Of a DNA stretch of 64,000 nt, positions 9,237 to 17,913 are shown piece after piece. The stretch's first letter is position 1. The number at the start of each line of letters is the position of its first letter. The notes beneath the pieces are model-generated. The model ran no database searches. It was given only the letters and a program-made list of their open reading frames with translations, and was not told the DNA's origin. Source of the stretch: Bacteroidia bacterium (lineage in GTDB: Bacteria > Bacteroidota > Bacteroidia > J057); the NCBI GenBank assembly GCA_033391075.1, contig JAWPMV010000001.1, positions 5,456,001-5,520,000 on the forward strand, read 5' to 3'. A program made the translations under genes and the position numbers.

Positions 9237-10454
9237 TCACCAAACTTTATGACTGAGCAAACTCCCTTCTTTTCTGAGGATCAGGGTATAAATGCTTTCA
9301 GAGAATTTTTGCAAGTCGAGTTCAGCTTGATTATTTCCCGGGAAGGCAAAGGCAGTCACTCTATAAAGAATCGCCCCTTTAAGGTCATGGACTTCCAGGC
9401 TATACGAGCCGGCATCACGCGCAAAAAATGTTAATCCAAGCTTTCGATCTGGACTTCCATTATTTAAAATCTTTAGATTTTGGACCGCTGCAAGCCTGGG
9501 ATCAGACAAGACATAATCTGATTTTGCTATCGCAAATATTCCCCAAGTCTGTACTTGATCCCTCGTACTTCTGATTTCATTTGCCCCAAAACCAGAACTC
9601 TCCTCTCGATTCAAATTCCCTTCGGATTCCCAACCGAAACCTTTATCAATCAAAAAAGTATGCACCCCTTCGTTTACTCCTCCATTATTGTGCCCCCTGG
9701 AAGTTAGACTCAGCTGAAAGGGCTGGGAAGGATTTTGAGGAGAGTAAAGTTCCCAGCTTCCATTATCCAAAAACTCTCTCACACTCCCACCATCCAGTTC
9801 AACTGCTGAATGTAATATTTCCGCTTGCTCGGAAAATGAAGCATCTACAAATAACAATTCCGGTTCCCGATCAAACTGAAGATTGAGGGTTTGTAAAGCA
9901 TTTTCGCTTCCTATCGGAAAGGGCGTATTTCCGACACTCAAATATCTGCGGATTTTACCCACTACATATCGATCTTCATTGTAATTCCTGATTGCACTGG
10001 CATCCGGATTGAAGATCACGAGCATATGAGTGCCAGTATAGAGCTTTCCATCTTCCAAAAACAAATCCTGGTAAATTCCCAGATCTTTTTCAAGCTTCAA
10101 CCCAAAGGGATTGCTCACAATCGCCCGATGTATAGCAAAGCCATGATCACCCCTTACTTTTTGAATACCGGAAAGACCATTGAAGTGTATACAGCCTCCT
10201 GTATGAGAAATGGGAACCAATACTTTGGTGTAGGAAGAATTGATAAAATCGCCTGAAAGGAAAAGCTCGCCATTGAGCTCAAGTTTGGAGAGTTGGCTCC
10301 CCTGATCCTTGAGTTCAATATTCCCGGGACAATAGATAGTTGCTCCCTGAGATACCTTTATATAAGCTCCCTGGCTCCGAATCCCCGTTTGAGCCCTTAT
10401 GAATCCCTGCATGATCAGGAAAACTATAAGAATGAGTAAGCGTTTTCTCCCCAT
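9237..10454 (-). CDS. T9SS-secreted surface protein, function unknown
   Basis: 405 residues: signal peptide (MGRKRLLILIVFLIMQGFIRAQ), a Gly/Asn-rich beta-structured middle, and a C-terminal sorting domain at about 325-405 with the usual layout of KILNNGS..., LEVHDLKGAIL and IYTLILRKEG strands ending in a short basic/aromatic tail. Such C-terminal domains direct export by the type IX system and attachment to the cell surface. The central part has no recognisable enzyme motif. It starts 19 bases after the stop of the beta-helix gene on the same strand, so they very likely form one operon, and both may act at the same surface structure or substrate. Confidence 0.75.
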   Translation of the reverse strand: MGRKRLLILIVFLIMQGFIRAQTGIRSQGAYIKVSQGATIYCPGNIELKDQGSQLSKLELNGELFLSGDFINSSYTKVLVPISHTGGCIHFNGLSGIQKVRGDHGFAIHRAIVSNPFGLKLEKDLGIYQDLFLEDGKLYTGTHMLVIFNPDASAIRNYNEDRYVVGKIRRYLSVGNTPFPIGSENALQTLNLQFDREPELLFVDASFSEQAEILHSAVELDGGSVREFLDNGSWELYSPQNPSQPFQLSLTSRGHNNGGVNEGVHTFLIDKGFGWESEGNLNREESSGFGANEIRSTRDQVQTWGIFAIAKSDYVLSDPRLAAVQNLKILNNGSPDRKLGLTFFARDAGSYSLEVHDLKGAILYRVTAFAFPGNNQAELDLQKFSESIYTLILRKEGSLLSHKVW

Positions 10455-10473
10455 ATATTTTGGCCGAAGCCTT

Positions 10474-12825
10474 CTATTTGATCCGTTCCAGTTTCAGGTA
10501 CATATTGAGTCTGGCTTGTTTCCAGTTATTGACCCTGAGATAGAGTGCTTGTTTTTGACTCAGGCTGAAAAGGCTTTTCTTCAACTTAGCCTCCAGCAGT
10601 TCCCCTTCCTCCAATTTTTTCTGTTGAAATACATCTCCCAATCCCTGCTTTGTCCCGATCCCTAGTTTCTGCAAATCATCTCCTCTACTTTCCAGGACCA
10701 AAGAAGATATTTTATAGCCGGCAGGTATTTCCAATGAAAGTTTACCATTTGCCCGGACATCTTCCTGCTTAAGAAATAGGAAAGCATTTCTACTGGAGCT
10801 ATCCCATGATTTCTTCTTGGCAGAACTGTTGGAAGAAACTTCTACCCAATAGTTTTTTGTGTATACAAAGGTGGCGTATTCATTTGCATTCAAGGTGAGA
10901 TCCTGATTGGTCAGGGTCTGAATACCTGTACCTAAAGGAGCATAGTATCCATTGCGTAGGGTAATATTATTGGTCGAGCTGGAGCAACGAATCAATAATC
11001 GATATCCAGCCGGAAATTCTTTATTGTTTCCATAGTTTTTGGAAAGGCGAAGAAAGCTCGCGGGTCCCCCATTTCCACTCAAATCCAGAAAGCTGACTCC
11101 TGCCGGAGAAAATTTTGGTACCAGGGCTTCACCGGTAGAAACCGTTTTGATTTCATGAGGTGTCTCATTGACACCTGCCTTCATGGTAAGGTATTTATAA
11201 ATATCACCCTGACAGACCGTAACTGTATCTTCTGTACAAGTCTTTTGTAGAGAGAAATTACAATTGTTGAGGTAAACCTGGCCCGCATCGCTTTTATCTG
11301 GAACAATGAGGTGATAGCCACTTTCCGAACCAGAATTCACAAAGGTACATTGTGAGAAATAAGAATCACCGCTATCTACCAATCCAATCCCATCTTTTTC
11401 AGCGGTGATGTATTTAGCAAACTTTACAGCTGTTGATCCTCCGTCCTGCATAGTACATTCTATATAGCAGTTGTAAGCTTCAAAAGTTGATTCCGTTCTG
11501 GCATAAGCTCCAGAAGTATGGCCAATTACGATACAATTATACATGCGGGCATGGGCACGATTTCCCAAACCAATCGCATAATAAAAGGAACCTTTAATCT
11601 CACAATTATGAAATTCGCCAATTCCCTCATATCCCGTAGGATTTCCGGCATTATCTATCGCTCCTTCTGGCATATGTACTCCCCACAAACCAGACATACG
11701 GCAATTGTAGAATTTACTATCCATTACATCTACCCCAACTACTCCATCAAAGGTACAGTCAAAGAATTTTGCATCCGGACTCCAGGCAAGACTCCCCAGG
11801 CCTTCGTCCACTACTGTAAAGGTACAATTGCGGAAGCTCGAGTGTGAAAAGCCGGGAGCAATGTGGTTTTCATATCCTAAGAAACTGCAGTTTTCTGCCT
11901 CGATATTTTTTCCTTCGTTTACAATCCCATTTGAACCGGGCTGGCCATCGAGGTGGATAAATTTCATGCCCAGGAGTTTACAGGCTGCACTAACCTTTAG
12001 AACCGGAACGCCTTGTTCCGAAGATTTGATGCTAACATTGCCTGAAAAACTGACTAGCGTGATGGGATTTGTAATATGAATATTGGCCTTATATTCTCCA
12101 TCCGGGAAGAAGAGGGTAGCACCAGGATGATTCTCTATGGCTGCCTGCAGGGAGTCTGTGTCATCTGTAACACCATCCCCTTTTACCCCCAACTCCTGAA
12201 CGGAAATATATAATTCTGCAGCTGTATAAATTACACTATCGGGAATATGGGCATCCAGGTAGCGACGGATGGTCCCTTCGGTTACCAGACTACTATCCGA
12301 ATAGCTCAAAGAGCTGTCTTTCCTTATTTCTTCTATGCTTGGACCCTCTTTTTGACGAAAGGAATGAATGATTTTTAAATTTCCATCACTGTCTATTCGT
12401 AAAGCTTCTTCGCCTAGCACTTCAAACCTTATCTGATTTTCATTTTCAACTTTCTCTACATAAATCCCTGTATCCTCATCTTCGTCCAGGATTTCAGATA
12501 TCCTCAGTTTTTCGCCATTCTCTCGTGCAATTTCTCCCCATTCGAAACCGTCCCAATACCAGAAACTTTCCGTATCGGTATCATAGAGCAACAAACCCGC
12601 TCCTTCTTCATCTACTTCCATCTCTGTTCGCTCAGGACTACTAAGCTGAGGAAGCATAATTCCTTTATTATGGTCTTTGGAAAATAGCTCCAGGAGGGCA
12701 TATGGTTTCTCCGAAACATATAGGGTATCATCGGTGATCAATACCTGTTGTCCCAGGAGTCTAGCCTGCCCCAGGAGGAGGACAATGCTAAAAATGAATA
12801 GCTTTTTTGTTAGCTGGAAATTCAT
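10474..12825 (-). CDS. Exported right-handed beta-helix (pectate-lyase-3-like) protein
   Basis: 783 residues from the ATG at 12825 (the longer frame starts at a TTG). After the signal peptide comes a short module with the phrases GIMLPQLSSPER and GLLLYDTDTESFWYWDG, typical of Bacteroidota adhesin or tail-fibre-like proteins. Next, VKGDGVTDDTDSLQAAI opens a pectate_lyase_3/GH28-like beta-helix running to about residue 540, with many NCxF/NCxI turns. The C-terminal 200 residues are beta-rich and carry no obvious T9SS sorting domain. Catalytic residues cannot be assigned. It may be a polysaccharide-binding or -cleaving surface protein. The following T9SS gene is only 19 bases away. Confidence 0.72.
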   Translation of the reverse strand: MNFQLTKKLFIFSIVLLLGQARLLGQQVLITDDTLYVSEKPYALLELFSKDHNKGIMLPQLSSPERTEMEVDEEGAGLLLYDTDTESFWYWDGFEWGEIARENGEKLRISEILDEDEDTGIYVEKVENENQIRFEVLGEEALRIDSDGNLKIIHSFRQKEGPSIEEIRKDSSLSYSDSSLVTEGTIRRYLDAHIPDSVIYTAAELYISVQELGVKGDGVTDDTDSLQAAIENHPGATLFFPDGEYKANIHITNPITLVSFSGNVSIKSSEQGVPVLKVSAACKLLGMKFIHLDGQPGSNGIVNEGKNIEAENCSFLGYENHIAPGFSHSSFRNCTFTVVDEGLGSLAWSPDAKFFDCTFDGVVGVDVMDSKFYNCRMSGLWGVHMPEGAIDNAGNPTGYEGIGEFHNCEIKGSFYYAIGLGNRAHARMYNCIVIGHTSGAYARTESTFEAYNCYIECTMQDGGSTAVKFAKYITAEKDGIGLVDSGDSYFSQCTFVNSGSESGYHLIVPDKSDAGQVYLNNCNFSLQKTCTEDTVTVCQGDIYKYLTMKAGVNETPHEIKTVSTGEALVPKFSPAGVSFLDLSGNGGPASFLRLSKNYGNNKEFPAGYRLLIRCSSSTNNITLRNGYYAPLGTGIQTLTNQDLTLNANEYATFVYTKNYWVEVSSNSSAKKKSWDSSSRNAFLFLKQEDVRANGKLSLEIPAGYKISSLVLESRGDDLQKLGIGTKQGLGDVFQQKKLEEGELLEAKLKKSLFSLSQKQALYLRVNNWKQARLNMYLKLERIK

Positions 12826-12893
12826 AACGCTCAAAAGTAAAACAGCGATTCGTAATTTCCATAACTAAAACCAAACCATCCTTACCGTAAAAT

Positions 12894-12925
12894 ATAAAGC
12901 CGCAAGAAGGGTCTTACGGCTTTAT
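12894..12925 (-). terminator. Hairpin terminator after the TerB-like gene
   Basis: ATAAAGCCGCAAGA and TCTTACGGCTTTAT (12912-12925) pair with one mismatch around an AGGG loop. Read on the minus strand it lies 33 bases after the stop at 12959 and is followed by a T-rich stretch. Confidence 0.65.
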
Positions 12926-12958
12926 TTCTATATTTTGAATATTTTAATAGATAAACAA

Positions 12959-13405
12959 CTATTCAATCATTGGTAAATCTATCAGCGCTGATTCTTCTTT
13001 ACTGATACTTCCGAAACCAACGAATCCACCATCTGCCTCTGCAACTTTTCTGGCCAGGCTTCTCCAACTGTCTTTCAGCAAATCTGCATAGCTGGATTCC
13101 AATTTAGGAGTGATGGAATTGAGTTGGGAGAGCTCTCCACTGATTGCCCCTTTAGATTCGGGCGTCCAGGAGTCAATCATTCCACTCAATTTGGATTCAA
13201 AATCCTCGTTTACCGCTTCATAATACTCATGCAGGCGGGTATCTGAGGTGAAGGTTCTGTAATTAACCAGTTTTTCGCCTAAAGATTTCTCTTTATCGTC
13301 AATATCATTATCTGCTCCCGCGATGAGGAGGGTAATTAAAGCAGGTGTTCTCAGGAGCAGATCAACTTCTGCCTCACTTAGGTCGCTGAAATATTTGATA
13401 GCCAT
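12959..13405 (-). CDS. Small TerB-like helical protein
   Basis: 148 residues from the ATG at 13405; upstream codons reach only a TTG. The segment ITLLIAGADNDIDDKE near the N-terminus resembles the TerB/tellurite-resistance fold (helix followed by an acidic D-x-D-x-x-D-x-x-E metal-binding loop), but similarity over the rest is weak and this is a family-level guess. There is no signal peptide, so it should be cytoplasmic. A good promoter lies just upstream and a hairpin terminator just downstream, so it is a single-gene unit. Confidence 0.65.
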   Translation of the reverse strand: MAIKYFSDLSEAEVDLLLRTPALITLLIAGADNDIDDKEKSLGEKLVNYRTFTSDTRLHEYYEAVNEDFESKLSGMIDSWTPESKGAISGELSQLNSITPKLESSYADLLKDSWRSLARKVAEADGGFVGFGSISKEESALIDLPMIE

Positions 13406-13420
13406 AAACGGATTTTTGCG

Positions 13421-13453
13421 CAAATATAAGCAATAGGCCGAATGGGTTCCAAA
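13421..13453 (-). promoter_or_regulatory. Bacteroidota-type promoter of the TerB-like gene
   Basis: On the minus strand TTTG (13450-13453) and TATATTTG (13421-13428) are separated by 21 bases, matching the -33/-7 pattern TTTG-N19-21-TAnnTTTG. The -7 box ends 16 bases before the ATG at 13405. The -33 box sits in the loop of the mqnC terminator hairpin. Confidence 0.5.
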
Positions 13454-13465
13454 CCCATCCGGCCT
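13435..13465 (-). terminator. Hairpin downstream of mqnC
   Basis: AGGCCGAATGGGTT and AACCCATCCGGCCT pair with one mismatch around a 3-base loop (CCA), 21 bases after the mqnC stop. The T-run on the minus strand is poor, so termination may be incomplete. Confidence 0.6.
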
Positions 13466-13486
13466 TTATTCGATTTGTGAGTTTTA

Positions 13487-14629
13487 TTAAGCGGGTTGCA
13501 GGATTTTCCCTTCAAGGGGACTTGGGATATCTCTGAACTCATAAAGCTGGTTTCTGAGCTTTGGGCTAAAGCCAGCTTCCAGGATCACTCTTTGAATTTC
13601 TTCGGCACTCAATCGATAAGGAGCACCAGCTGCAGATACCACATTTTCCTCAATCATTATAGAACCCAAATCATTGGCTCCTCCATGTAAACACACCTGA
13701 GCCACTTCAGGTCCCACAGTCAGCCAGGAGGCCTGAATATTCTCAATATTGGGGAGCATGATGCGACTGAGCGCGATCATGCGCACATATTCATCTGCAC
13801 CTACCGTATTTTTTACTCCTTTTACCCGATTCAATAAAGTTCCATCATCCTGATACGGCCAGGGAATGAAGGCTTTGAATCCATTTTCGCCCTCAGGTCT
13901 TTGCTCCTGAACAGCCCTGATACGGACCAGGTGATCAAATCTCTCTTCTATCGTTTCTATATGACCAAACATCATAGTCGCACTGGTAGTCAATCCCAAT
14001 TGATGAGCTACGCGCATGACTTCCAGCCATTCTTCTCCGGAACACTTACCATTTGAGATAATGCGCCTTACTCTATCATCCAGAATCTCAGCACCTGCTC
14101 CAGGCATACTATCCATACCTGATTCCATCAATCTCTCCAGGGTTTGCTTATAGCTCAGGCCAGACAATTCGGCGATATGTACGATTTCTGGTGGCCCCAA
14201 GGCATGAAGCCGCAATTTTGGGAACCAGTCCTTGAGTTTGAAAAAGGTTTCTTCGTAAAATTCAATCCCTAATTTCGGATGATGCCCTCCTTGCAAGAGA
14301 AACTGATCTCCCCCCAAAGCAAAGGTTTCCTCAGCTTTCCGCTTATAGGTTTCATCGTCCGTGATATAGGCTTTGTCTTTAAACTTATCCGTTGGTGGGA
14401 CAAAGAAATTGCAGAACTTACAATTGGCTACACACACATTGGTTGTGTTGACATTGCGGTCGATCTGCCAGCTAACGATGCCGAGGGTATCCTTTTTATG
14501 GACTTTCCTCATTTCATTTGCCACATACATCAATTCTTCTGTACTGGCATGATGATGGAGATGAATTCCTTCTTCTTCTGTGAGAAATTCGAAGTCCAGG
14601 GCTTTCTTTAATAAATCAGAACTATTCAT
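13487..14629 (-). CDS. mqnC: Cyclic dehypoxanthinyl futalosine synthase (radical SAM)
   Basis: 380 residues, normal length for MqnC. It converts dehypoxanthine futalosine to its cyclic form in the futalosine pathway of menaquinone synthesis. The radical-SAM cluster motif is CVANCKFC (Cys66, Cys70, Cys73). Other family marks are LLQGGHHP, the SAM-binding PGAGAEIL loop, and the stretches TSATMMFGHIET and FKAFIPWPYQ. The GGHHP motif favours MqnC over the related MqnE. Other mqn genes are not in the window, which is common since they are often scattered. A hairpin follows the stop. Menaquinone is the expected respiratory quinone. Confidence 0.9.
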   Translation of the reverse strand: MNSSDLLKKALDFEFLTEEEGIHLHHHASTEELMYVANEMRKVHKKDTLGIVSWQIDRNVNTTNVCVANCKFCNFFVPPTDKFKDKAYITDDETYKRKAEETFALGGDQFLLQGGHHPKLGIEFYEETFFKLKDWFPKLRLHALGPPEIVHIAELSGLSYKQTLERLMESGMDSMPGAGAEILDDRVRRIISNGKCSGEEWLEVMRVAHQLGLTTSATMMFGHIETIEERFDHLVRIRAVQEQRPEGENGFKAFIPWPYQDDGTLLNRVKGVKNTVGADEYVRMIALSRIMLPNIENIQASWLTVGPEVAQVCLHGGANDLGSIMIEENVVSAAGAPYRLSAEEIQRVILEAGFSPKLRNQLYEFRDIPSPLEGKILQPA

Positions 14630-14769
14630 AAACGAAAAGACAAAGCGATTTTCAATTCAAGGTAAATATAGGGATTAGCCTATTTAATAAATACCTCTCT
14701 TCTCTTTAACTCGTTAAAATTACAAAAGTTTCAGAAAAAAGTGAAAATTACTAAGCTTTTGGGACAGAA

Positions 14770-15189
14770 TTACCAGCGTCTGGATCTATAAAAGTAATCA
14801 TCCCCCATTACAGCAGCCAGTTTGCGCCTGACTCTTGTGGAACCACAGTCGTCTGCAGCATCTTCCATTACATCCAGAAAATCATCTTCCAGTTTGTCCA
14901 ATTCTTTGTTGTAGTCTTTCTCCAGATTCCGGACAAAATCTTTATACTCTTTTCTCAGTTCTTTCTTTTCTCTTTTGCTACTGAGTTTGGCCAAATCTCT
15001 TTTGAAAATTTCATTTCCTTCTTCCAATTGAATATGAAAGTATTTATCGGTGTCTTTCATATCCTTTTTCAGTTGAAGTTCCAGTTCATCCAGATAAATA
15101 TCACAATCTGTAGGGATATCCTGTGCATGCAGGGAGGCAGGGATCAGGCATAAGCTGATCATACATAGAGTGTAAACAATGTTTTTCAT
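14770..15189 (-). CDS. Small exported coiled-coil protein of unknown function
   Basis: 139 residues with signal peptide (MKNIVYTLCMISLCLIPASLHAQ). The mature part is highly charged, rich in Lys/Asp/Glu, and predicted by eye to be a long helical coiled coil from about residue 35 to 110; two cysteines (one near CDIYLDE, one near DCGST) could form a disulfide. No known domain is recognised. The stretch between it and mqnC (14630-14769) holds nothing evident. Confidence 0.6.
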   Translation of the reverse strand: MKNIVYTLCMISLCLIPASLHAQDIPTDCDIYLDELELQLKKDMKDTDKYFHIQLEEGNEIFKRDLAKLSSKREKKELRKEYKDFVRNLEKDYNKELDKLEDDFLDVMEDAADDCGSTRVRRKLAAVMGDDYFYRSRRW

Positions 15190-15337
15190 CGCGACGCATT
15201 TAGGTTTTAATACAATTTGAGTTTGCCGAATAGGGAGTTCGGCTAATACTATATTACAAGAGAGAGTTCACGATTCCGAGTAGGATTTTTTCAGTGTGCA
15301 GTATTATTGGATAAGCGTGTAGATATTGAGAAAATGC

Positions 15338-15366
15338 AATAAAGGGACCCTGAAGGTCCCTTTATT
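15338..15366 (-). terminator. Hairpin terminator after the 151-aa exported protein
   Basis: AATAAAGGGACC (15338-15349), loop CTGAA, GGTCCCTTTATT (15355-15366): a perfect 12-bp stem, 41 bases beyond the stop of the minus-strand gene. Confidence 0.75.
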
Positions 15367-15406
15367 TTCATACAACAGCTGCTTTACAGAAATCTCATTT
15401 TATTTT

Positions 15407-15862
15407 CTACTGAATCTCAAAATTGCCCAGTTTATTTTCTCTCATGATAAATGCAGCGATATTTCTACTGGGAAAGATGCCTTTAACATTCAAAGCAACT
15501 TTTAGTTTTGAATTTTCCCCTCTATCACCAGCCACACGACTACTGGGATGAACATCAACTTTTACCGGGAAAATGATGATAAATGCATTACCCAGGTCTG
15601 ATCCTGCTTTGAAGGAAAGATCATTGGGATTCAGATCATAGGCTTTCAAAAAGCTTTGCATACTCATGGCTTTAGCTTTGGGTGCTATAGCTTTATAGTT
15701 TTGTGCCTTTTTAGGGCTTGCTTTCAAATGATTTTTGAGAGCATTCATCATGGCAGGACTGGCTTTACTAAATCCTTTCTGTGCCCGTACTTCTGTAGAC
15801 TGAAGGCAAATGAGGATAGAAGAAAAGAAGATTATAAGGGAAAGTTGTTTTAGCTTTTTCAT
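15407..15862 (-). CDS. Small exported protein of unknown function (151 aa)
   Basis: A signal peptide (MKKLKQLSLIIFFSSILICLQSTEVRAQ) precedes a mature part of about 120 residues. The first part is Lys/Ala-rich and helical (KNHLKASPKKAQNYKAIAPKAKA), the second part beta-rich (AFIIIFPVKVDVHPSS, LKVALNVKGIFPS). No known domain, lipobox or sorting signal is seen. It is a single transcription unit with its own terminator. Confidence 0.6.
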   Translation of the reverse strand: MKKLKQLSLIIFFSSILICLQSTEVRAQKGFSKASPAMMNALKNHLKASPKKAQNYKAIAPKAKAMSMQSFLKAYDLNPNDLSFKAGSDLGNAFIIIFPVKVDVHPSSRVAGDRGENSKLKVALNVKGIFPSRNIAAFIMRENKLGNFEIQ

Positions 15863-15992
15863 TGCAAGAGAGTTAATGGTAATTATTTTCCTCTTTGTTC
15901 TCCTACCTGAAAAAAACGTAACATGCCCTGGGAGGAGCAGGAGTAAAGATCAAATGCAAAAAGGAGTATACTTGAACTTGAATTTCTCCCAT

Positions 15993-16017
15993 AAAAAAGG
16001 GGCCCTCTTGGGGCCCC
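15993..16017 (-). terminator. Rho-independent terminator of the PKD-like membrane protein gene
   Basis: GGGGCCC (15999-16005) and GGGCCCC (16011-16017) pair around a 5-base loop; six A residues at 15993-15998 give a U-run on the minus-strand transcript. Confidence 0.82.
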
Positions 16018-16100
16018 ATACCAGCTAACACGGTCTTTCTTAACCAAAAGTGGTTTTAAACCATATTCTAAACCTAACAGGTAAGAATGAGCAGTCTCTA

Positions 16101-16718
16101 CTAAGCTAAACTTTTGGGTGCCTTCAACAGCATGTTCAAAGCATTCTCCCAGGGATTGATATCCAACTGTATATTATATTTCTTTTTCTGATTGTTCTTT
16201 CCGTAAGCAGTTACCCGAAGATTGTAGGAGCCTCCTTTTTCGTACTTATAGCTAAAAGATTCTTTTACAATTTTTCCTTCCCCATTTCCAAAGTCTACTC
16301 TATATATGAAGCTGGGGTCATAATTGAGAATCTCGAACTTGAGCTCTGATTCGCTCAATTGATCTCCCTTGATTTCTAATTTGATCGCATCATTATAGGG
16401 AGGCACGATGATTTCTTCTTCCTTCTGAAAGTCTACAACATTGATTTTTTCCGTTTCATTTTTTTTCTCCTGAATTCCTTCTTCTGAGAAAAACTCATCT
16501 TCCTGATCGAGGGAGGGAGTGGAAGTAACCACCATTTCAGTCCGCATATCTATAGGATCAGGCTTATTCGTGATGACTACAAATGAAACGAAAAGGAATA
16601 CAATAGCTGAAATACTGATAAATGTAGCGACCAGGTATTTTTCTTTTTTAGCAGCCTCTTGTGCTTTAATCTGGGCAAAGATTTGGTCAATTCTGTCTTG
16701 GGTACTGATGTCTTGCAT
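16101..16718 (-). CDS. Membrane-anchored protein with a PKD-like extracytoplasmic domain
   Basis: 205 residues. A charged N-terminal helix (residues 1-27) is followed by one membrane span (about 28-50, YLVATFISISAIVFLFVSF), an acidic linker (about 60-105) and a beta-sandwich region at about 110-190 whose FGNGEG and GGSYNLRVTAYG stretches resemble a PKD fold. A short N-terminal cytoplasmic helix plus one span recalls signalling or anti-sigma-like proteins, but no sigma factor is adjacent. Function unknown. It has its own terminator. Confidence 0.6.
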   Translation of the reverse strand: MQDISTQDRIDQIFAQIKAQEAAKKEKYLVATFISISAIVFLFVSFVVITNKPDPIDMRTEMVVTSTPSLDQEDEFFSEEGIQEKKNETEKINVVDFQKEEEIIVPPYNDAIKLEIKGDQLSESELKFEILNYDPSFIYRVDFGNGEGKIVKESFSYKYEKGGSYNLRVTAYGKNNQKKKYNIQLDINPWENALNMLLKAPKSLA

Positions 16719-17099
16719 GATGAATAGATTATGTGATGCAGACGATATACCGATTACAAAGCAATGAGCAGATTATATTGTAAAGATCGTTAGGGCTTAG
16801 GGCTGTGTTACACTATTTCTTTTTTCTCTTTTTCTTCTATTCTAAATCCCTTTCTGAAGTCTACAATGTAAAATTAGCATGATAATATTACGCTATAAAC
16901 ATCAAAATTTGCGATTTGTGAGTCTTGCATTTTGAGGGATTTCTTACATTTTCGTCAATAAACAAGTCGAATCGATATACTTTTTCGCCTTCCCTCAAAT
17001 CTGTCTTTTCTTAAAAAAGGGATACCCTAATAGTATCCCTTTAACATAAGCTGCAAATACCTTCTCAATTGAAAGTATGAATTTGTGTATAATGAGTGT
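16719..17099. other. Intergenic region without a gene
   Basis: AT-rich stretch of 381 bases. It contains only the hairpin terminator of the response regulator gene (17013-17042); no reading frame or RNA gene was recognised. Confidence 0.5.
17013..17042 (-). terminator. Rho-independent terminator of the response regulator gene
   Basis: AAAGGGATAC (17016-17025) and GTATCCCTTT (17033-17042) pair around a 7-base loop, and the A-run from 17013 gives U residues on the minus-strand transcript. Confidence 0.82.
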
Positions 17100-17507
17100 T
17101 TAGTTCCTTTTCAATTCAAATTCTCCCGTAAGCTCCAGTAGATACTCTATCGAAAGAGGTTTGTATCTAAAGCTTTTGATACGGGGATTCTTTCTTGCCC
17201 GCTCCGGATCCAGGGGATTGAGGGAATCTGAGAGAATCACGATCTCCGGTTCTTCATCTTTCACTTTTTTCTGATAAGCATCTACAAATTCCCATCCGCT
17301 CATCTCAGGCATGTGAATATCCAGAAAGATGATATCCGGCTTTACATAGTCCTTAGGTGCTTTTTTCTCAAGATATTCGAGTGCATCACTCGGATTATCA
17401 AAGAACAAAAGCTTGTCAGCAAGGTCCGCTTCCATCAAGATTTCTTTGTGATAATAATTGGTCATGTAATTATCATCTACAAACATCAAACAGTTAAATC
17501 TCTCCAT
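17100..17507 (-). CDS. Single-domain response regulator (receiver only)
   Basis: 135 residues forming one CheY-like receiver: acidic pair Asp11/Asp12 in the FVDDN motif, phospho-acceptor Asp63 in FLDIHMPEMSG, Ser93 in the position of the conserved Ser/Thr, and Lys116 in the YKP loop. No output domain is attached, so it must act by protein contact or as a phosphate shuttle. The FVDDN..T/NYY start is typical of a large group of stand-alone receivers in Bacteroidota. No histidine kinase is adjacent; its partner is encoded elsewhere. Confidence 0.88.
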   Translation of the reverse strand: MERFNCLMFVDDNYMTNYYHKEILMEADLADKLLFFDNPSDALEYLEKKAPKDYVKPDIIFLDIHMPEMSGWEFVDAYQKKVKDEEPEIVILSDSLNPLDPERARKNPRIKSFRYKPLSIEYLLELTGEFELKRN

Positions 17508-17549
17508 TTCGGCTTGTTGATATAATTTAAACTAAAGAGTTCTTAAAGA

Positions 17550-17576
17550 TCATGAGCCCGAAAAACAGGCTCATGA
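17550..17576. repeat. Perfect 9-bp inverted repeat
   Basis: TCATGAGCC (17550-17558) and GGCTCATGA (17568-17576) around a 9-base A-rich loop. It overlaps the end of the doubtful small frame on the minus strand and may be a terminator, but no good U-run follows. Confidence 0.45.
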
Positions 17577-17810
17577 AACATATAAGGTACTTTTAGGAAG
17601 GAAGGTAAACCTTCTGTTCAATGCCGAGTAATGGGTAAACAAAATGTTAGGAGCATCAAGGCTGTAATCTAACTGATAACTGTGGCAAAGAACTGAAGCG
17701 TTTTCCATATCACAATGATAGAGAGTATTCGAATCAAGGACAGGATCATTTTTTTTCGATTGTGAGAAACAGTCAAAAAGCAAGCTCATATGCCAATTCT
17801 TCCTACTCAT
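17571..17810 (-). CDS. Doubtful small hypothetical protein (79 aa)
   Basis: An ATG at 17810 opens a frame of 79 codons ending within the hairpin at 17550-17576. The product has no recognisable domain, signal peptide or membrane span, and contains several Cys/His residues without a pattern. It is listed only because it fills most of a 406-base gap and ends at a hairpin; it may well be a chance frame. Confidence 0.2.
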   Translation of the reverse strand: MSRKNWHMSLLFDCFSQSKKNDPVLDSNTLYHCDMENASVLCHSYQLDYSLDAPNILFTHYSALNRRFTFLPKSTLYVS

Positions 17811-17864
17811 GTCGGAATATTGACTAAATCTCACAAATGGATTTTTTTGATCTTGAATAAAATT

Positions 17865-17872
17865 TAAGTTTG
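17865..17872 (+). promoter_or_regulatory. Candidate -7 box (TAAGTTTG) of the subtilase gene
   Basis: TAAGTTTG matches TAnnTTTG and lies 41 bases before the ATG at 17914. A TTTG at 17846-17849 is only 15 bases upstream, shorter than the usual spacer, so the -33 element is uncertain. Confidence 0.35.
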
Positions 17873-17913
17873 GGCGATCTATGTATCCGTATCCATAGCC
17901 CTAGTTTTTTGAT

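Noticed and set aside
12832-12839. TAnnTTTG-like box (minus strand) just upstream of the beta-helix gene
   Set aside because: It is only 7 bases from the chosen ATG and has no -33 partner at proper distance, so it is probably chance.
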